Source of the DNA: Echinometra lucunter
Taxonomy: Eukaryota; Echinodermata; Echinoidea; Camarodonta; Echinometridae
Assembly: GCA_029962745.1 (NCBI GenBank)
Contig: CM057152.1
Location: forward strand, 28,856,137-28,920,136
DNA length: 64,000 nt
Reading direction: 5' to 3'
Made by a program: the position numbers and the translations under genes. Positions 35,209-50,829 of the stretch are shown here, in pieces (position 1 is the first letter of the stretch; each line of letters opens with the position of its first letter). Below the pieces are notes generated by a model. It was not told the origin of the DNA and did no database searches. It saw only the letters and a list, made by a program, of their open reading frames with translations.

Positions 35209-37535
35209 GATCAAATTTTGCATAGAGACAACACCTCGCAAATGCTTTCTTGTGCCGAAGAGTGGTTGCAGAACCAGAACACAAACACTAGCCAAATCAG
35301 CATTGTGTCCCGCTCTAGTTTGTGGTACTCTCGAATCCTGACAGTAAAATGAAATTATTTAAACTGATTCTTATAATTATTTCAGCAAACTCTTTAAAAC
35401 CCGTTTGTTTTGTTTTATTTTCTTGTTCGATTCAGAATTGACTCCAAATTCGATTCATTGATCTAGTGATCAACATTTATCATGGTTATGGCATACTCTC
35501 AGATGATGTCAACGACATTCGAAAACAATCGTTGTAGATTTGTTTCAGTGTCACCTTGATAAAGTATCGAGGTTTTAGTAACATTAAAGGAAGTAGTTTC
35601 TAAAATGTCTCCTGTGATGTACTTATTAGTATCTTTTATTGCCATTGTAAGAATGAAGTCCGTTTTTAAACCGAATCTGAATTTTAGTTGTACATGACTG
35701 TAAAGTGATTTTGCTTCCACACTATAGACGACCGACTACTAATATATGGATAATAAATAGTAAAAATACGACACTACTCAACCCCTTTTTATTTACTTTG
35801 TTTTATATGTCAAAGGTCTTTGCTCGAGCTTTTATCAACAAAAGATTACGAATATTGTTTTGATAAGATAAGGTGTTTGAGTTTGGAGCACTCAATCAAA
35901 TGTATTATTTTGATAAAAGTCAAACCTGTCATACTTTCACATTCCTTGTACTACTTGACAGAGTAATATTGACGACATTTTTTATTCTAGTATTATGTAA
36001 AGAAAGTACTATCTATATTTCATTGCAGATTTTTAATGTTCTAAGGACCGTGTGAACGACTCAAAAGATGACTAAGCTTGTCACTTTCGAAGAGGCTTTG
36101 CCCTAGTTTTTATGGTACGATATTTATTTTATATTCCCATCTGCATAATTGTGACATTACTTTTCATTATTCCATTTATCATCGTATTCATCACACTGTT
36201 TGAAATCAACATCGATACCCGACTTTCGTGAAGAGGCTTTTAAAAACACTGCAAACTGCAATATTCAATGAATGGACTTAGCAGCCGATATGTGTTCTGT
36301 TTGTTATTATGCAGGTTTGTGTCAATAAAGTGCATCTTCAATATTTGTGACAAATATAATTATGGAGATAGAGATTTCTTTCAAGATAATTTTTTCTACT
36401 TTAAAAAATACTTCAACATAATTATCTTTATAAAGAAGCAGTCCATGGCCACCATTAGATGCAAATTTGATTTCTTTCATGACGATAAAACGTCTTTACA
36501 GATCTTCTTGATCAGTGCTCTTTCTTGGGCGTAGTTTATTCATTTTATTAAAAGCAAACCGTTTCCATAAATATTCTGTGAATAAGTCAGATTATATGGA
36601 TTTGGGCAATATCATATGGGAACTCTTTTAGAATATCTCACGAAGATAGTGATGATATTTATGATGGTGGAGTTATTCCGTACCGCGGCACGGAAAGTAA
36701 TCTTATTCATGATCAACATTTAACTTCTCCGAATTTTGATACTCATTGTTAGGTTAGAAGAGAAGATCATTCGGGGAAGTGTTTTGAGTTTTTTTAAATC
36801 ACTTAGAAGAAATGCTAAGTGATATACACTCGCGATAATGCTACAATGTTATCAGAGCGAGACCGTTCATTCCAGGGAGAAGGAAAGCGATGCACTTGTG
36901 CATAGGCTAGTACAAATGAATAAATATATCATACGGTTACATTCATTTTTTAAAAATTCACAGTATATCATATCAACAAAGTGCCTTAGCTGCCCCTCAG
37001 TGATGTTTACATTTGTTTTGTTTTTTGTTTTTTGTTTCATTCGCAATCATGGTGTCGCTATTTTGCACTGGTCTGTTGGTATGTATAATTTCAACATGTT
37101 CAATGTAGACTTTACATCAAGACATATTTTATGCTTCACCATAGCCTGTTGTGAGTCCTTTCCGACGTGAATTGTGTCGTAGATTGATATGAAAATGATT
37201 GCCATAATATACTCTTTTGCTCATGCTTATGACGAACTCTGCTCTGATTGCCCTTGAATTAATAAATAATACATTTTGTATCTGGGCTTGTCATTATTGT
37301 CATGATAAAGTTTCTCACAGAATCATTCAAATAAAGTTTATACTAAATGACTTGGTCGCCAAATAATTTTGCCTGATATCTTTAAACGTTTTTGTTTCCT
37401 CATTGCCTTATTTCATATAGGCCTATTCCCTTTTTATCACTTTCTGTGACATCTTCACTATACTCAAACTGTGACGTAGTTACGACAGTTAAAATGATGG
37501 GAAAGGAAGGAAGAAAAGAACCATATAGAGAGAAA
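35209..37535 (+). other. 3' UTR candidate and downstream flank of gene 2
   Basis: AATAAA occurs at 35752-35757, 36324-36329 and 37330-37335. The first would give a 3' UTR of about 560 nt. No further coding exon, and no mobile element with recognisable ends, was found. Which signal is used cannot be decided from sequence. Confidence 0.35.
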
Positions 37536-37537
37536 TG

Positions 37538-37539
37538 GA

Positions 37540-37616
<77 letters not shown>

Positions 37617-37735
37617 CGATATAATAAAGACCGAGGAATAAAATATAGAAAAACATTTTTAAAAAAAGCAAACCAATCTATAGAAAGAAAGAGAGAGAGA
37701 GAGGGGGGGGGGGGGGGGGGAAGGGGGGAGTTTCC
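37538..37735 (+). repeat. GA microsatellite and G run
   Basis: About 30 GA units at 37540-37608, then a second short GA tract running into a G run at about 37703-37720. Ser/Leu and Arg/Glu frames across it are artefacts. Confidence 0.9.
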
Positions 37736-38480
37736 CCTCCTAACTATGAAAATATGCCTGCGTAATGATAATAATAAATGATACTGGATATTTATATAGC
37801 GCATGTAGCTACCGTCAACTCACCGTCAGCTCATACATGTCATATATTTTTTGCCCCTCTTGTGACCAAACTCCGCATACATCACTGGAGAGATATTTGT
37901 GAGATGGTGGCAAGCTAGGGGTCAAATTTCTTTTCCGTTGGTGCCAAGAACACATGTTTGTTTATACTTTTGTTGAGGATTATAGTCATTTTTTTAAAAA
38001 AAGATCACAATCGCAATTACTACCCACTATAAGATTTTGAACACAAGCTGGCGCTTGACCACTTCAAAACATTATCAGGTTGATGAGTGAAGTATCAGCG
38101 ATGCTTTCATGGTAAAGAAACTGCATTGCACCATGAACTACCAGGCGACCAGATCTGCAATCAGCGTGTTCTTAAAACTAAAAAAAAAAAAAACAATACC
38201 AAACCATTTATTTCAAAAATGAAACAAGAACAAAGAATTGCCTTTTAACTTTCATTTGATACTTTGTCTCCATCACCTCTGTCAAGCATCACTGCGTCAA
38301 GCCGTCTTAAAGGTAACGATTACATGCAGAATACACTCTTTCCAAGTTTTGGCATGAAGGAATTCGTAACACCAATCCATTCTTACAGTTGTCGCAGAAA
38401 GAGAAGGCTCATCTTTTTGTAAGAATCATTCTAACATATCATCCCCTCTCACTAAATATTTATGAAATCAATGGCATTCG

Positions 38481-38788
38481 TATGGTGGCCCTGAAGACGC
38501 TCGACAACAGGTCATGTGCGACGTGAACTTCGCATCCCAGGTCCTAGTGAATTGCACATCGAGGGTCGTGAATTTCGCATCCCAGGTCATGAATTTCGCA
38601 TCGCGAGTCGTGAATATCACGGCGGGGTTGCAAAGTTCGCGCCACGGGTCCTGAATTTCGCATCGCAGGTCGTGAATTTCGCGCCTGGGGTCATGAATTT
38701 CATGACCTGGGATGCGAAGTTCAGGACCTGGGATGCGAAATTCACGTCGCACATGACCTGTTGTCGATCGTACTTCAGGGCCACCATA
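38481..38788 (+). mobile_element. Foldback element with 65-bp inverted arms and internal 21-bp repeats
   Basis: The left arm (38481-38544, opening TATGGTGGCCCTGAAG) and the right arm (38724-38788, closing CTTCAGGGCCACCATA) are reverse complements with three differences. CATTCG flanks both sides (38475-38480 and 38789-38794). The interior is a run of units around GAATTTCGCATCCCAGGTC with a period near 21 bp, the last units inverted. The result is open on several frames, none credible as a protein. G+C is far above the surroundings. Confidence 0.85.
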
Positions 38789-39173
38789 CATTCGTGACAT
38801 CGTGCAAGCATGGACGGGTATATTGTTATGCAACAGGGCCAGTACTGGTGCACTGCAAGGTCAGGTAAGCACCTACAGCTGGTGAATGCAAATGTTGGTG
38901 CCACATAGTTAGGTGTGGAAATAGGACAGGACTGCAAAATAAATTTTCTCATTTATTAGCAATTTTCTGGGAATTTCATATTCTTTGTTGACCAGATAAA
39001 CCATAATATTTAGGAAAATTTGAACTTCCCTTCTTGATTTGGCAGGTAAGATCCAAAAAGTGTGCTTTAGCCGTGTTCAGTGTTTGAAAGCAAATCTGCA
39101 TTATTGTGTTTATTGTTGTATACACTGGTACAGCCGTAGGGGGCAGCAGTAATTTATTTTCACCTAGCTCATA

Positions 39174-39300
39174 ATGGAGGTGTCGTAGTCGAGTGGTTTA
39201 AGGCATTTGACGGGGGACGTGAGAATCGAGGTTCGATCCCCTGCACGGCACTTATGCCCTTGAGCAAGGCATTTTTATCTACATTGTTCTTTTATCACTC
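39174..39300 (+). repeat. tRNA-derived SINE
   Basis: An A-box-like GTCGAGTGGTTTAAGGC and B-box GGTTCGATCCCC have the spacing of a class II (Leu/Ser-like) tRNA. They are followed by CTTGAGCAAGGCATTTTTATC, a common SINE body, and an AT-rich end. The acceptor stem is not paired, so it is not a tRNA gene. Confidence 0.7.
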
Positions 39301-39654
39301 ACTGAATAAATTATCCTGCTTAGGCATATTGATACTACCGTGTGCATTTGTGTGTATTTTTTTTTTAAGCATACTGGATTAAGAGTGCGAGGTTTTTTGA
39401 TGGTTGGGCCATACTCTGTCTTTTTACGCTAATACAAAATAAAAGCTCTGAAAAGGGCAGATGAGCTCCTCTAAACTTTAGCGTTGGGGTTGTGCCCTTT
39501 CATTGAAGCCGGTGGCGAGCCGATGAACAAGACTAAACTTTCAGCAAAGCTCAAAAGCTCTTCTCGGGACTCTTATTGTTTTTCCTTGGTTATGATAACG
39601 AAATATTGATGGTAACAGAGAAAGATTACGGCGGGTGATATTTCATAAACATAG

Positions 39655-42895
<3,241 letters not shown>

Positions 42896-43555
42896 CGACG
42901 GACAGGCCTCGATAGGCGTGCGGGGAGTTGGCGGGGAAATGAAGGCTAATTTTGGCTTTGGTCGTGATTTAAACAGATTAGGCGCACTCAAATCATCCCA
43001 ATTAATTGCTTCCTTGCTTTTCTTTCCCGTGTCTAAGAATGAAGTGCTGATAGTTGTTCAGAGTGCTTGATCAGCGATAATTGATTAATATTGTAATTAA
43101 TAACAGGCGAAGGGAGTGGCGAGCCGCACATCAGTGTATTGCTTAATAATATGAACTTAACTCTCCACACAATGACACTGTAATAACAGGCGTTTCCTTG
43201 TATATGTGTGTAAATCATGCTCGACAATTTCATAATAATTAGTTATTGTTGACGGAAATTGGTATATCGATGAAATTTCGATCAGTTATGGATTTCGGAT
43301 GATATGTTTTCTAATTATGCAAAACTTGAACTGTAATTCATTGAGTCTTCATATTATTCTAAACGCATGCATAGTATCTTTCAAAGTCTATTCAAAATAT
43401 TTTCATCTTTAATTTCCTTTGTCGTTATGTTAAACTTTCACCTTCAGTTCTGATTATTTTTCTCTCTCTCTTTCACGTTTTGTTCTGGTTATATTTAGAT
43501 ATTACGCAAACCGAACTTCATTCTACGTTTTGCTCTTCTTTGTCTATTTTTTTTC

Positions 43556-44705
43556 TAAACACCTCTCGTCGCTCTTGATATCTTGCCTGTGCATTGCGAG
43601 GAAAAAAGGGTAAATGAAAATGAATTATTGTTTTTAAAGAAGAAAAGGAAAGAGAAAAAACATGTTTTCGCTTCAAAAACGTAACGAACTGGTATTTTGA
43701 AGTGTCTCAGCCACTTAGTGTATGGCCTCCTCGCGTCAGGACTGGAAAACAATAATTTTGTTAAAATAAAGATTGCATGCGAAGTATATTTGAATACTGA
43801 CATCATGTTCTTACACAGTTTTCGCTGACTCATTTGCATTGCCTTTTTGCTGTTAAGAACAAGTCTGCTCCGTGAATAAGCGAATGTATGGCGGTACCTG
43901 GCATATAATGTTAGCAGTAATATCGCGAACTTTTATACTCCTAAATCGCTGCTATGTCCTGGTTGTAAGGGCCCTTCTCGTCTAGTCAGATCATGTTATT
44001 TGCTCATTGGTTGAATTTTTTGAATTGTCATGCTGCCATACACTGATTATCCAGATATATGACTTTGTTAACTAATAAGAAATCAGCATGCATTTGAACA
44101 AAATAACCCTCCAAATTGGACATACAATATTTTGAACTGTGTACATGTAGGCCTACAGGCGGACGTATGATTGCATGTATCTCTCACATTCATGATATTG
44201 TTGAAAGACATTCATACAGACATTACATTTTTTTTATCTTACCAAAACCGATAAAATCTCCATTTTTCAAAATATTCGTGCATTCCTTTAAAAGATATAT
44301 TCATAATATACCTTTGGGAACTGTTTATCAATTCGACAATATATCTCTTGTAAAAGATTTCTGGTTTGAATTGATTTAATGAAGTTTGCAACACCAGACA
44401 ATATGATACATAATATATCGTGATTGCAGGCGGCTGTTACTCCAAGTTTAGGAGAAATATAACATGCATTATCATGAAACTATTTCTTTAGTCAATGAAA
44501 TATCATTTACGAGAGGCTTGAGTCATGAACGAGTCTTATTGAGTCATAAAACCATCAAGAATTGAGGCAGTTGCATGATGTTATATTCTATTTTATTCCC
44601 ATATTCATTCATTATCATTATGATATTATGATCATAGATAACTATTCGGTGGTTTCAATCTTTTATCATGGGCGTTTTATGATAAGAAACATAATAATCG
44701 CGACC
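43556..44705. other. Intergenic, nothing recognised
   Basis: AT-rich unique-looking DNA with chance open frames only. Confidence 0.45.
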
Positions 44706-44707
44706 AA

Positions 44708-45127
44708 TCATCAGATGATATGTTTCTCATGTCGATCAAAGTCCACCTTGATTAGTTGTTATTCTTGGGCAAAACAAATGAACAGACACCTACAGTTAAT
44801 GATTAATCTGATTGATAACATATCCAGCAAAATATTTTATAATTCTTCTTGAATGATCACACATTTTAATGTGCTATTTTCTATACGCTATTGTTTTTCT
44901 TTTTTTTTTTTTTTTGTATCGGGTGATATATTTTTCTCATGTCGATCAAAGTCCAACCTGATAGTTGTAATTCTTGAGAAAAACAAATAAACAGACGCCT
45001 ATTAGATATGTTAAAGATTAATCTGATTCCTCACATATTCGGCAAAATATTCTGTAATTCTTCTTGAATGATCACATATTTTTAAAGTCCTATTTTCTAC
45101 ACGCTATTGTTTTTATTGTATTGGGTT
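44708..45127 (+). repeat. Tandem duplication of about 210 bp
   Basis: The segment with CATGTCGATCAAAGTCCA, GATTAATCTGATT and AATTCTTCTTGAATGATCAC occurs twice, offset 210 bases (for example at 44731 and 44941). The copies differ at scattered sites and in a T run. Confidence 0.85.
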
Positions 45128-45154
45128 TTGGGCTTTGGGTTTTGGGTTTTGGGT
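45122..45154 (+). repeat. TTTTGGG-type repeat with G-quadruplex potential
   Basis: Five GGG triplets separated by short T-rich spacers, immediately after the 210-bp tandem duplication. Confidence 0.6.
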
Positions 45155-45364
45155 TTGTTTTTGTTTTTGTGTTTGTTTTTTGCATTTTGTTTGTTTGTTT
45201 GTTTACCTTTTGCAAATCATCACATGAAAAACCAATCTCATCTTTCATAAAGCTTTTAATTCCGCCTGTATGGCCTTAATAACCGCAACGATATTTTCCC
45301 GTTGTACATAATATATCCACATGTTCACTTTTGGTATTGTAAATCGTGGTTAATATTGGTTCTA

Positions 45365-45945
45365 GAAAGGCATTGGTGTCAGTAGAGAGAGAGAGAGAGA
45401 GAAAGAGGGGGGTAGCAATCAATATTTCTGTTGGCAAATCTACTGTTGTAAACTCTTTGTAAATCTTTAGACATTCTCAAAACAGTTTTCCTTAAACTTG
45501 TCCGAAAAAAAACACCACTGTGATTTCCCATATCTTCTGCTTCTCCTATACTTCTTTTTCTTTTCCTCCTTCTTTTTACTCTATTATTTATTTCAATTTT
45601 GTACTTTACGTGCTTTATTATTACATAAAATATGATAAAAGATATATTAAAAAACAACACTGCTGGTGATGATGATAATCATAATGATAACTAAATAAAA
45701 AACAAAAGTTTTTGTTTTCACTAATGGAAATCGTTAACACTTCTCGGACCACTATAATTTCTTTTTTTTTGTTTTTTGTTTCGTTTTTGCTTTATTTTTT
45801 TGTTATTTTTCTGTTTTGTTTTGTTTTGTTTTTGTTGTTGTTTTTGTTGTTTTGTTTTGTTCTGTTTTTGTTTTATCTTTATTTTTTGTTTGTTTGTTTT
45901 TTGGTGTGTGTGTTTTTTGTGGGGGGGGGGGGGGGGGGGGGTGGG
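45365..45945. other. Low-complexity stretch: GA, AT-rich and TTTTG repeats with G run
   Basis: A GA tract at 45384-45404, then AT-rich DNA, then TTTTG/TTGTTG repeats (45760-45900) ending in a G run (about 45920-45940). The Phe/Leu/Val-rich frames are artefacts. Confidence 0.8.
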
Positions 45946-46900
45946 GTGTCTGTCGAAAATTTTGCCCCAGTACCCCTATACCCTAAAAGATTATTATAAA
46001 ATTTATTATGTTCAAGTGTGTTGGAGCATGAAGTGAGATGACAAAACCTATTCTAAATCATTTGCCAAATTATTTCATTAAAACACTCTAACTTATTATT
46101 TTTTCCATTTTCCTTTCTATTCGTCTTGTCCTGATGTGACACAGTCCTTTGGCAGCTGTTATACAGATTTCATGTATGCAGAGGATCAGGAAATAGCGCG
46201 TGAAAATAGGTTGAAACACTACAGGGTCTCAGGTCAAAACATGCTATTGATAGATATTAATAGATATACAAGATTGCGAAATCACGTTATAGTTAATATT
46301 AGTAGCATTGATTCCGTTGAATATAACGCCCCATTTTGTAATTTTAATGTGTGATACAACATTCTGTAAGTGCTTCCATACAGCTTTGGAAGTGAAATGC
46401 AATAATTTCTCGCAATATGCAATAAAATTGTTCTGACAGATATAGACAAGTGATAACGTTGCGAATATTAGAAGACGTCTTAAAATAGAAAAGTTACATA
46501 AAAATTGTTTGATATTCATTATATCATCATTAATGGTGCTGATATGAGTTTTAATGCGCAAAATAGTATTTTGTTTTTCTTTTCTTTTAATTTTTTTTTA
46601 GAGATTATCAAGTGATACAAATCTATTTAAGTCATGTTCCACAATTTGTTCGTAACGTAATATTCTGCATTTGATTGGTTGTACTTGTATTCAGAAATAA
46701 AATTGTACATCATCATTATGACGAACAAAATTATTTTGAAATATACTTTGGAGTTTGATCTCTCTCTCTCTCTCTCTTTCTCTCTATGTAATTATTGGCT
46801 ACGGTTCAATATAATTTTTATCATGGTTTGATCAACAGTCAAGAGACCGAAGTACAGTGTAGGTCTACGTACGCGTGCGCCATGGTCAAAACATGGTAAA

Positions 46901-46920
46901 TGACGTCATACTCTATAAAT
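46901..46920 (+). promoter_or_regulatory. Candidate promoter: CRE followed by TATA box
   Basis: A perfect palindromic CRE (TGACGTCA, 46901-46908) lies six bases before TATAAAT (46914-46920). The preceding 45 bases are unusually CpG-rich (TACGTACGCGTGCGCC). No open frame follows within several hundred bases, so the target may be non-coding, or this may be a promoter inside a solo LTR or other mobile element. Confidence 0.35.
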
Positions 46921-46990
46921 AATAGAGCCAACTGAGTAAGTTGCTCGCCAGTGTATACAGCTCTACACTTTATCGAATGTGTGTAAATCA

Positions 46991-47203
46991 TAGTATGCAT
47001 TATTGTACAGACATCATGGTATTATGATCGACAAATGCGTGTATCTATTTTGTAAATTTATCTTATCTTACACATATTTTTAATCGTAATTTTTTTTTAG
47101 TATGCATTATTGTACAGACATCATGGTATTATGATCGACAAATGCGTGTATCTATTTTGTAAATTTATCTTATCTTACACATATTTTTAATCGTAATTTT
47201 TTC
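46991..47203 (+). repeat. Near-perfect 107-bp tandem duplication
   Basis: Copy 1 is 46991-47097 and copy 2 begins at 47098. The copies are identical over about 104 bases and differ only in the closing T run. It begins about 70 bases after the candidate TATA box. Confidence 0.93.
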
Positions 47204-48290
47204 TCTGTAGAGAAAGTAAGAAAGAGTAAGAAAGGAACATACATGTTGCATGTAATGTATTTAAGGAAATGTATATAATTTATACATTTTTAAAGTCTGT
47301 GTCTATTCATTCATCTATTCATGCATTTATTTATTGATCATATTTAGGCGAGTATAGAAGTTTAAATGTAATTGTTAAAAAAAAAAACAAGCAAACAAAT
47401 ATACATCCTACCCTGTTTTTAAGAATGAGAGTTACAGGAGGGGATAATGCAATGTCCTCATATTATACCCATTTCCCCCTCTCCTTCTAATGCTACCACT
47501 GAACATCTCCACCAATTGCAAAGGGTAAAAATCCCCTTGCGACGAGATGACATTACATTTATCAAACTTCGAACTTTAAACAAAATATCATTACTTTGGG
47601 TGTTGGAGCACTAGTCTTCATATTTTCTAAAGATGGGGAGCAAATAATTTTCAGCCAACGCCATTTTCTTTGTACACATTCTCTCGATGGTGATGAATAT
47701 CACTTTGAGATAATCTTATTTGATTTTTTTTTTCTTTTTTTTTAGATTTATTCCCGAATGTCTAGCTTTGTCTGGAAAGAAGTGAATTGGAAATCCTGTC
47801 TCGTGGAAACGAATCTATTTTGGGGATGAATCTGTTTCCGTTTCAGTAATCTATTTTAAGGGGTGAATCTGTTTTCTTTTCAGTATACCTTGCAAAACAA
47901 CTTAAAAAAAAACTAAACTAAAAATATATGCTCCCAAAACATCACGCGGGATTCCCAGAAAGATAACAAGGCACTTTCCGTTTCTTTGCCTAGATCATTA
48001 TTTTGTATAAACTTTATAAACTTAAGAACAAGATATATCTTATAGTTTAGTTTTAAACCAATTGATACGTATTTCTGTACAGAGACACTCTATACAGTCC
48101 ATTACACTTTCTTATATGCCTATGCAAGTTTAAGTAAGTGTAAGACTTTATTTCCTTTTGTTGAAATCCGTTTTGTTATGATTAATTATATATATATGTA
48201 TAATCTCAATTCTACTCGCATGAAAAGTCATTGAACAATACATATATGTATTAAGTGGAATTCTATTTGAAGAGAAAAAAATATTGCTAT
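47204..48290. other. Intergenic, nothing recognised
   Basis: AT-rich sequence with A and T runs. A short tandem of GAATCTATTTT/GGGGATGAATCTGTTT words is visible at about 47810-47885. Confidence 0.45.
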
Positions 48291-48299
48291 GTTTATAAC

Positions 48300-48459
48300 A
48301 AAAGTAGAGAGAAGAGGAGAGAGAGAGAAGGAGAGGGTGAATGGGTAGATAGAAATGAGTCCCTTGATGGCGAGGGTTGCAGTATGTGTATATATGTGTG
48401 AGAGAGGCCCGTGAGAATGAAATAGGGAAAGGAGGAGCAAGAGAAATGGGGAGAGAATT

Positions 48460-48495
<36 letters not shown>

Positions 48496-48625
48496 GTGAA
48501 ATGCAGCAAGAGAAATAAAAGAGGGACAAGAGAGGAAGAGAGAGAGAGAGGGGGGGGGGAAAGAAAGAGATAGGGAGACAGAGAGAGAGAAAGAAAGAAA
48601 TAGGGAGACACAGAGAGAGAAAATC
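48300..48625 (+). repeat. GA-rich low-complexity tract
   Basis: Multiple GA runs (best at 48460-48490) with a short G run. The long Ser/Leu-rich minus-strand frames are artefacts. Confidence 0.85.
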
Positions 48626-49055
48626 ACGGCGGGAGATCAGAAACAGGATGACAATGTGACGCATCGTAATAAAGATGAATAAAATGATGGCAAAATGATA
48701 CAAACCACATATGATTAGAAATTGAAGGGGGAAAATGAGGGTGAATATGGGTGAGAGGAGGTAGAAGAAGATGCAGAAGATGCTGAGGAAGGAGAATAAG
48801 AGGGTGGAAACCTTAAAAGCGAAATAAAGAAGGAACATCTACTTCTGTCTGTGTATATGAACGTATACCATGTTGAATTCATTCAGTATGCTTCTAATGT
48901 ATCCGCGTGCTGCAGATGGCGCCTCCCCTATCGAGCTCGCATGCATGCACCATGACGTTTTTATCTCGGAGTTGTATTTCTCCGCTGACCGCCTGTGAAC
49001 GCTCGCACAACATCTATCATGTTACTAATGAACATGATCAGGGAACTGGGTCATA

Positions 49056-49180
49056 GCCCGGTCACATCAGTGATGAAGATACCGTACAGATAACAGACCG
49101 AACAGAACATTACACTATACTCCCCGAATGACGAATAATCGCTCTGTTTCTACTCGGTTTGGAGTCAGTGTGACCGGGGT
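49056..49180 (+). mobile_element. Short MITE with GCCCGGTCACA ends
   Basis: GCCCGGTCACATCAGTG at the left faces CAGTGTGACCGGGGT at the right, an inverted repeat of about 12-15 bp around a 95-bp interior. No coding capacity. The target duplication is not clear. Confidence 0.5.
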
Positions 49181-49689
49181 GAATCATTTTACAATTTCCA
49201 TATTTTACACCTGTACATCATTTTAAAAAGCTGTGCGAGGGAGGGGGGGGGGGGGGGGGATGAGTGTGTGTATGTCTGTGTGTATGAATATCTAAAATTG
49301 CATCGTACTGACATACATTTGGAAGCAAACTGAGTGGAGTGTGTGAGCCTGTTAGTGGTGTTGGCAGCCATGACCGTCATGGCCATAACAACATCACCAC
49401 TACAAGATGGCATCTCTGTTGGTAGAAGAAGGATGCAGCGGACAATGGCGGAGGGCATCACTTAAAAGCATCACGCATTGCTTTGGTGACGCCATACTCG
49501 ATGTTCATGCATTGGGTCTAACTAGCACCCACTTCTCCAACTGAAGCTTATGTGTTGGCCTATGATGTAGGCCTATCTCATATATCCAACCAGTAAAGGT
49601 ATTCTTGATACCGCTTCTTTACGTAAACATACGAAAGCGAGAATAAATTTCTGATTTGCTCCTGGCCTCCCAGAAATAAATTCAAGTAC

Positions 49690-50363
49690 AGTAATGCCAG
49701 AAGAATTTAATTCGAGCTGAACTAGACATGAAACTCTCTTGTACAGAACCCCAAACGAGAATGCACTGCTTTATATCGTTTTGATCCAAGTATTTCATCA
49801 AATATTCAGTGTATAGCTGGGAAGAAAGCCTTTTCCCACCATGGTTCGTGTCTGTGGAACCAACTCCCAACTAATGTAAAAAATTCCTCCACAATATCTT
49901 CTTTTACTGCGGCATATTGGAGGTATAGGTATAGCCTGCCTCACTTTAATGAGTGATGTACACATTAGGTACCTTTACTGTTATGCAAGTATACTCCTGT
50001 CACTCCACAATTCTATGTTCTTGGTATATCTCTTCTCTCCACTCATGTTTTTTCACATTCTGATCTCTCTTCTCTCTCTCTCTCTTTCTGCTTCTTTCTC
50101 CCTGTCCTTCCCTTTCCTTTCTCCCTTTATCTCTTCCTTTTTTCTATATCCTCCCCTCTCTTCCCTCTCTTATCATACTTACAGACATATCATGGAAAGT
50201 ACAATGTAATAATGATTCTATTTTGTTAGTTTATTTTCCTGAAATGCCATCTTGTTTAACTTGTTTTATTGTATGTATGCATTGTTGTGTTGTTTTATGT
50301 TTTACAGGGCCCCCAAGTATAACAGTACTTGTCTACTGATGGGGCTACCCTGTATAAAAATAC

Positions 50364-50398
<35 letters not shown>

Positions 50399-50402
50399 AT
50401 AT
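49690..50402 (+). mobile_element. 3' end of a CR1/L2-like LINE with (AAAT)n tail
   Basis: Codons 49819-49956 encode GRKAFSHHGSCLWNQLPTNV and then about 25 residues to a TGA. The FSxxGxxLWNxLPxxV pattern is the usual C-terminal end of non-LTR reverse transcriptase ORFs. Upstream, RTPNENAL-like coding lies in another frame, so the ORF is frameshifted. A 3' UTR follows, with GGGCCCCCAAGTATAACAG and a GGGGCTACCCTG motif, and an AAAT tail at 50366-50402. Only the extreme 3' end remains, as is normal for 5'-truncated insertions. Confidence 0.75.
49819..49956 (+). pseudogene. LINE reverse-transcriptase C-terminal remnant
   Basis: Forty-five codons before a TGA preserve the LWNQLP signature of LINE ORF2 C-termini. 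It is too short for the standard frame search and is truncated and frameshifted upstream, so it is not functional. Confidence 0.7.
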
Positions 50403-50780
50403 AAGGCCACGAAAGACTAATGAAACGTATATCAGTGTCTGAGATTGATCCATCATTTACTGTTTACTGTATCATGCATGCACTTCTGTGTCATTCCAGC
50501 TTCATAAAATATTTATTCAACGGACTTGACTGGATTTCTTTCGACAACATTGCATTAATTCAGAGCAAATAATTATTCCATCTCAAGATTCATCATCTTA
50601 CCACCTCCTTTTGGTTTGATGAAGAATGGAATATGATTTCTGGTAGAAATCAAAACCTGACTCATTTAACGACATTGCGAAGGGTTTCAAACATACTAGT
50701 AATCAGAAAAAAAAATCAGAAATACAAATTTGTTTTTTTTTTAATCAAACTGTTCTAAAAATGAAGATTTCCATCTACTC

Positions 50781-50812
50781 ATTCAGGTTATATATATATA
50801 TATAACCTGAAT
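50781..50812. repeat. Perfect 32-nt AT-cored palindrome
   Basis: ATTCAGGTTATATATA is followed directly by its reverse complement. It is able to form a cruciform, and a second (TA)n tract follows at 50814-50829. Confidence 0.85.
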
Positions 50813-50829
50813 TATATATATATATATAT

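Noticed and set aside
34813..35284. Two minus-strand frames of about 100 codons opposite the gene 2 last exon
   Set aside because: Shadows of the G+C-rich coding tail.
38468..38952. Overlapping frames of 90-120 codons on both strands
   Set aside because: Produced by the 21-bp internal repeats of the foldback element; repetitive Arg/Glu/Ile/His content without a fold.
39190..39245. Possible functional tRNA gene
   Set aside because: A and B boxes are present, but the acceptor stem does not pair and a SINE body follows.
48148..48838. Long Ser/Leu/Phe minus-strand frames that look membrane-like
   Set aside because: They are read from GA/CT simple repeats and mimic hydrophobic proteins.
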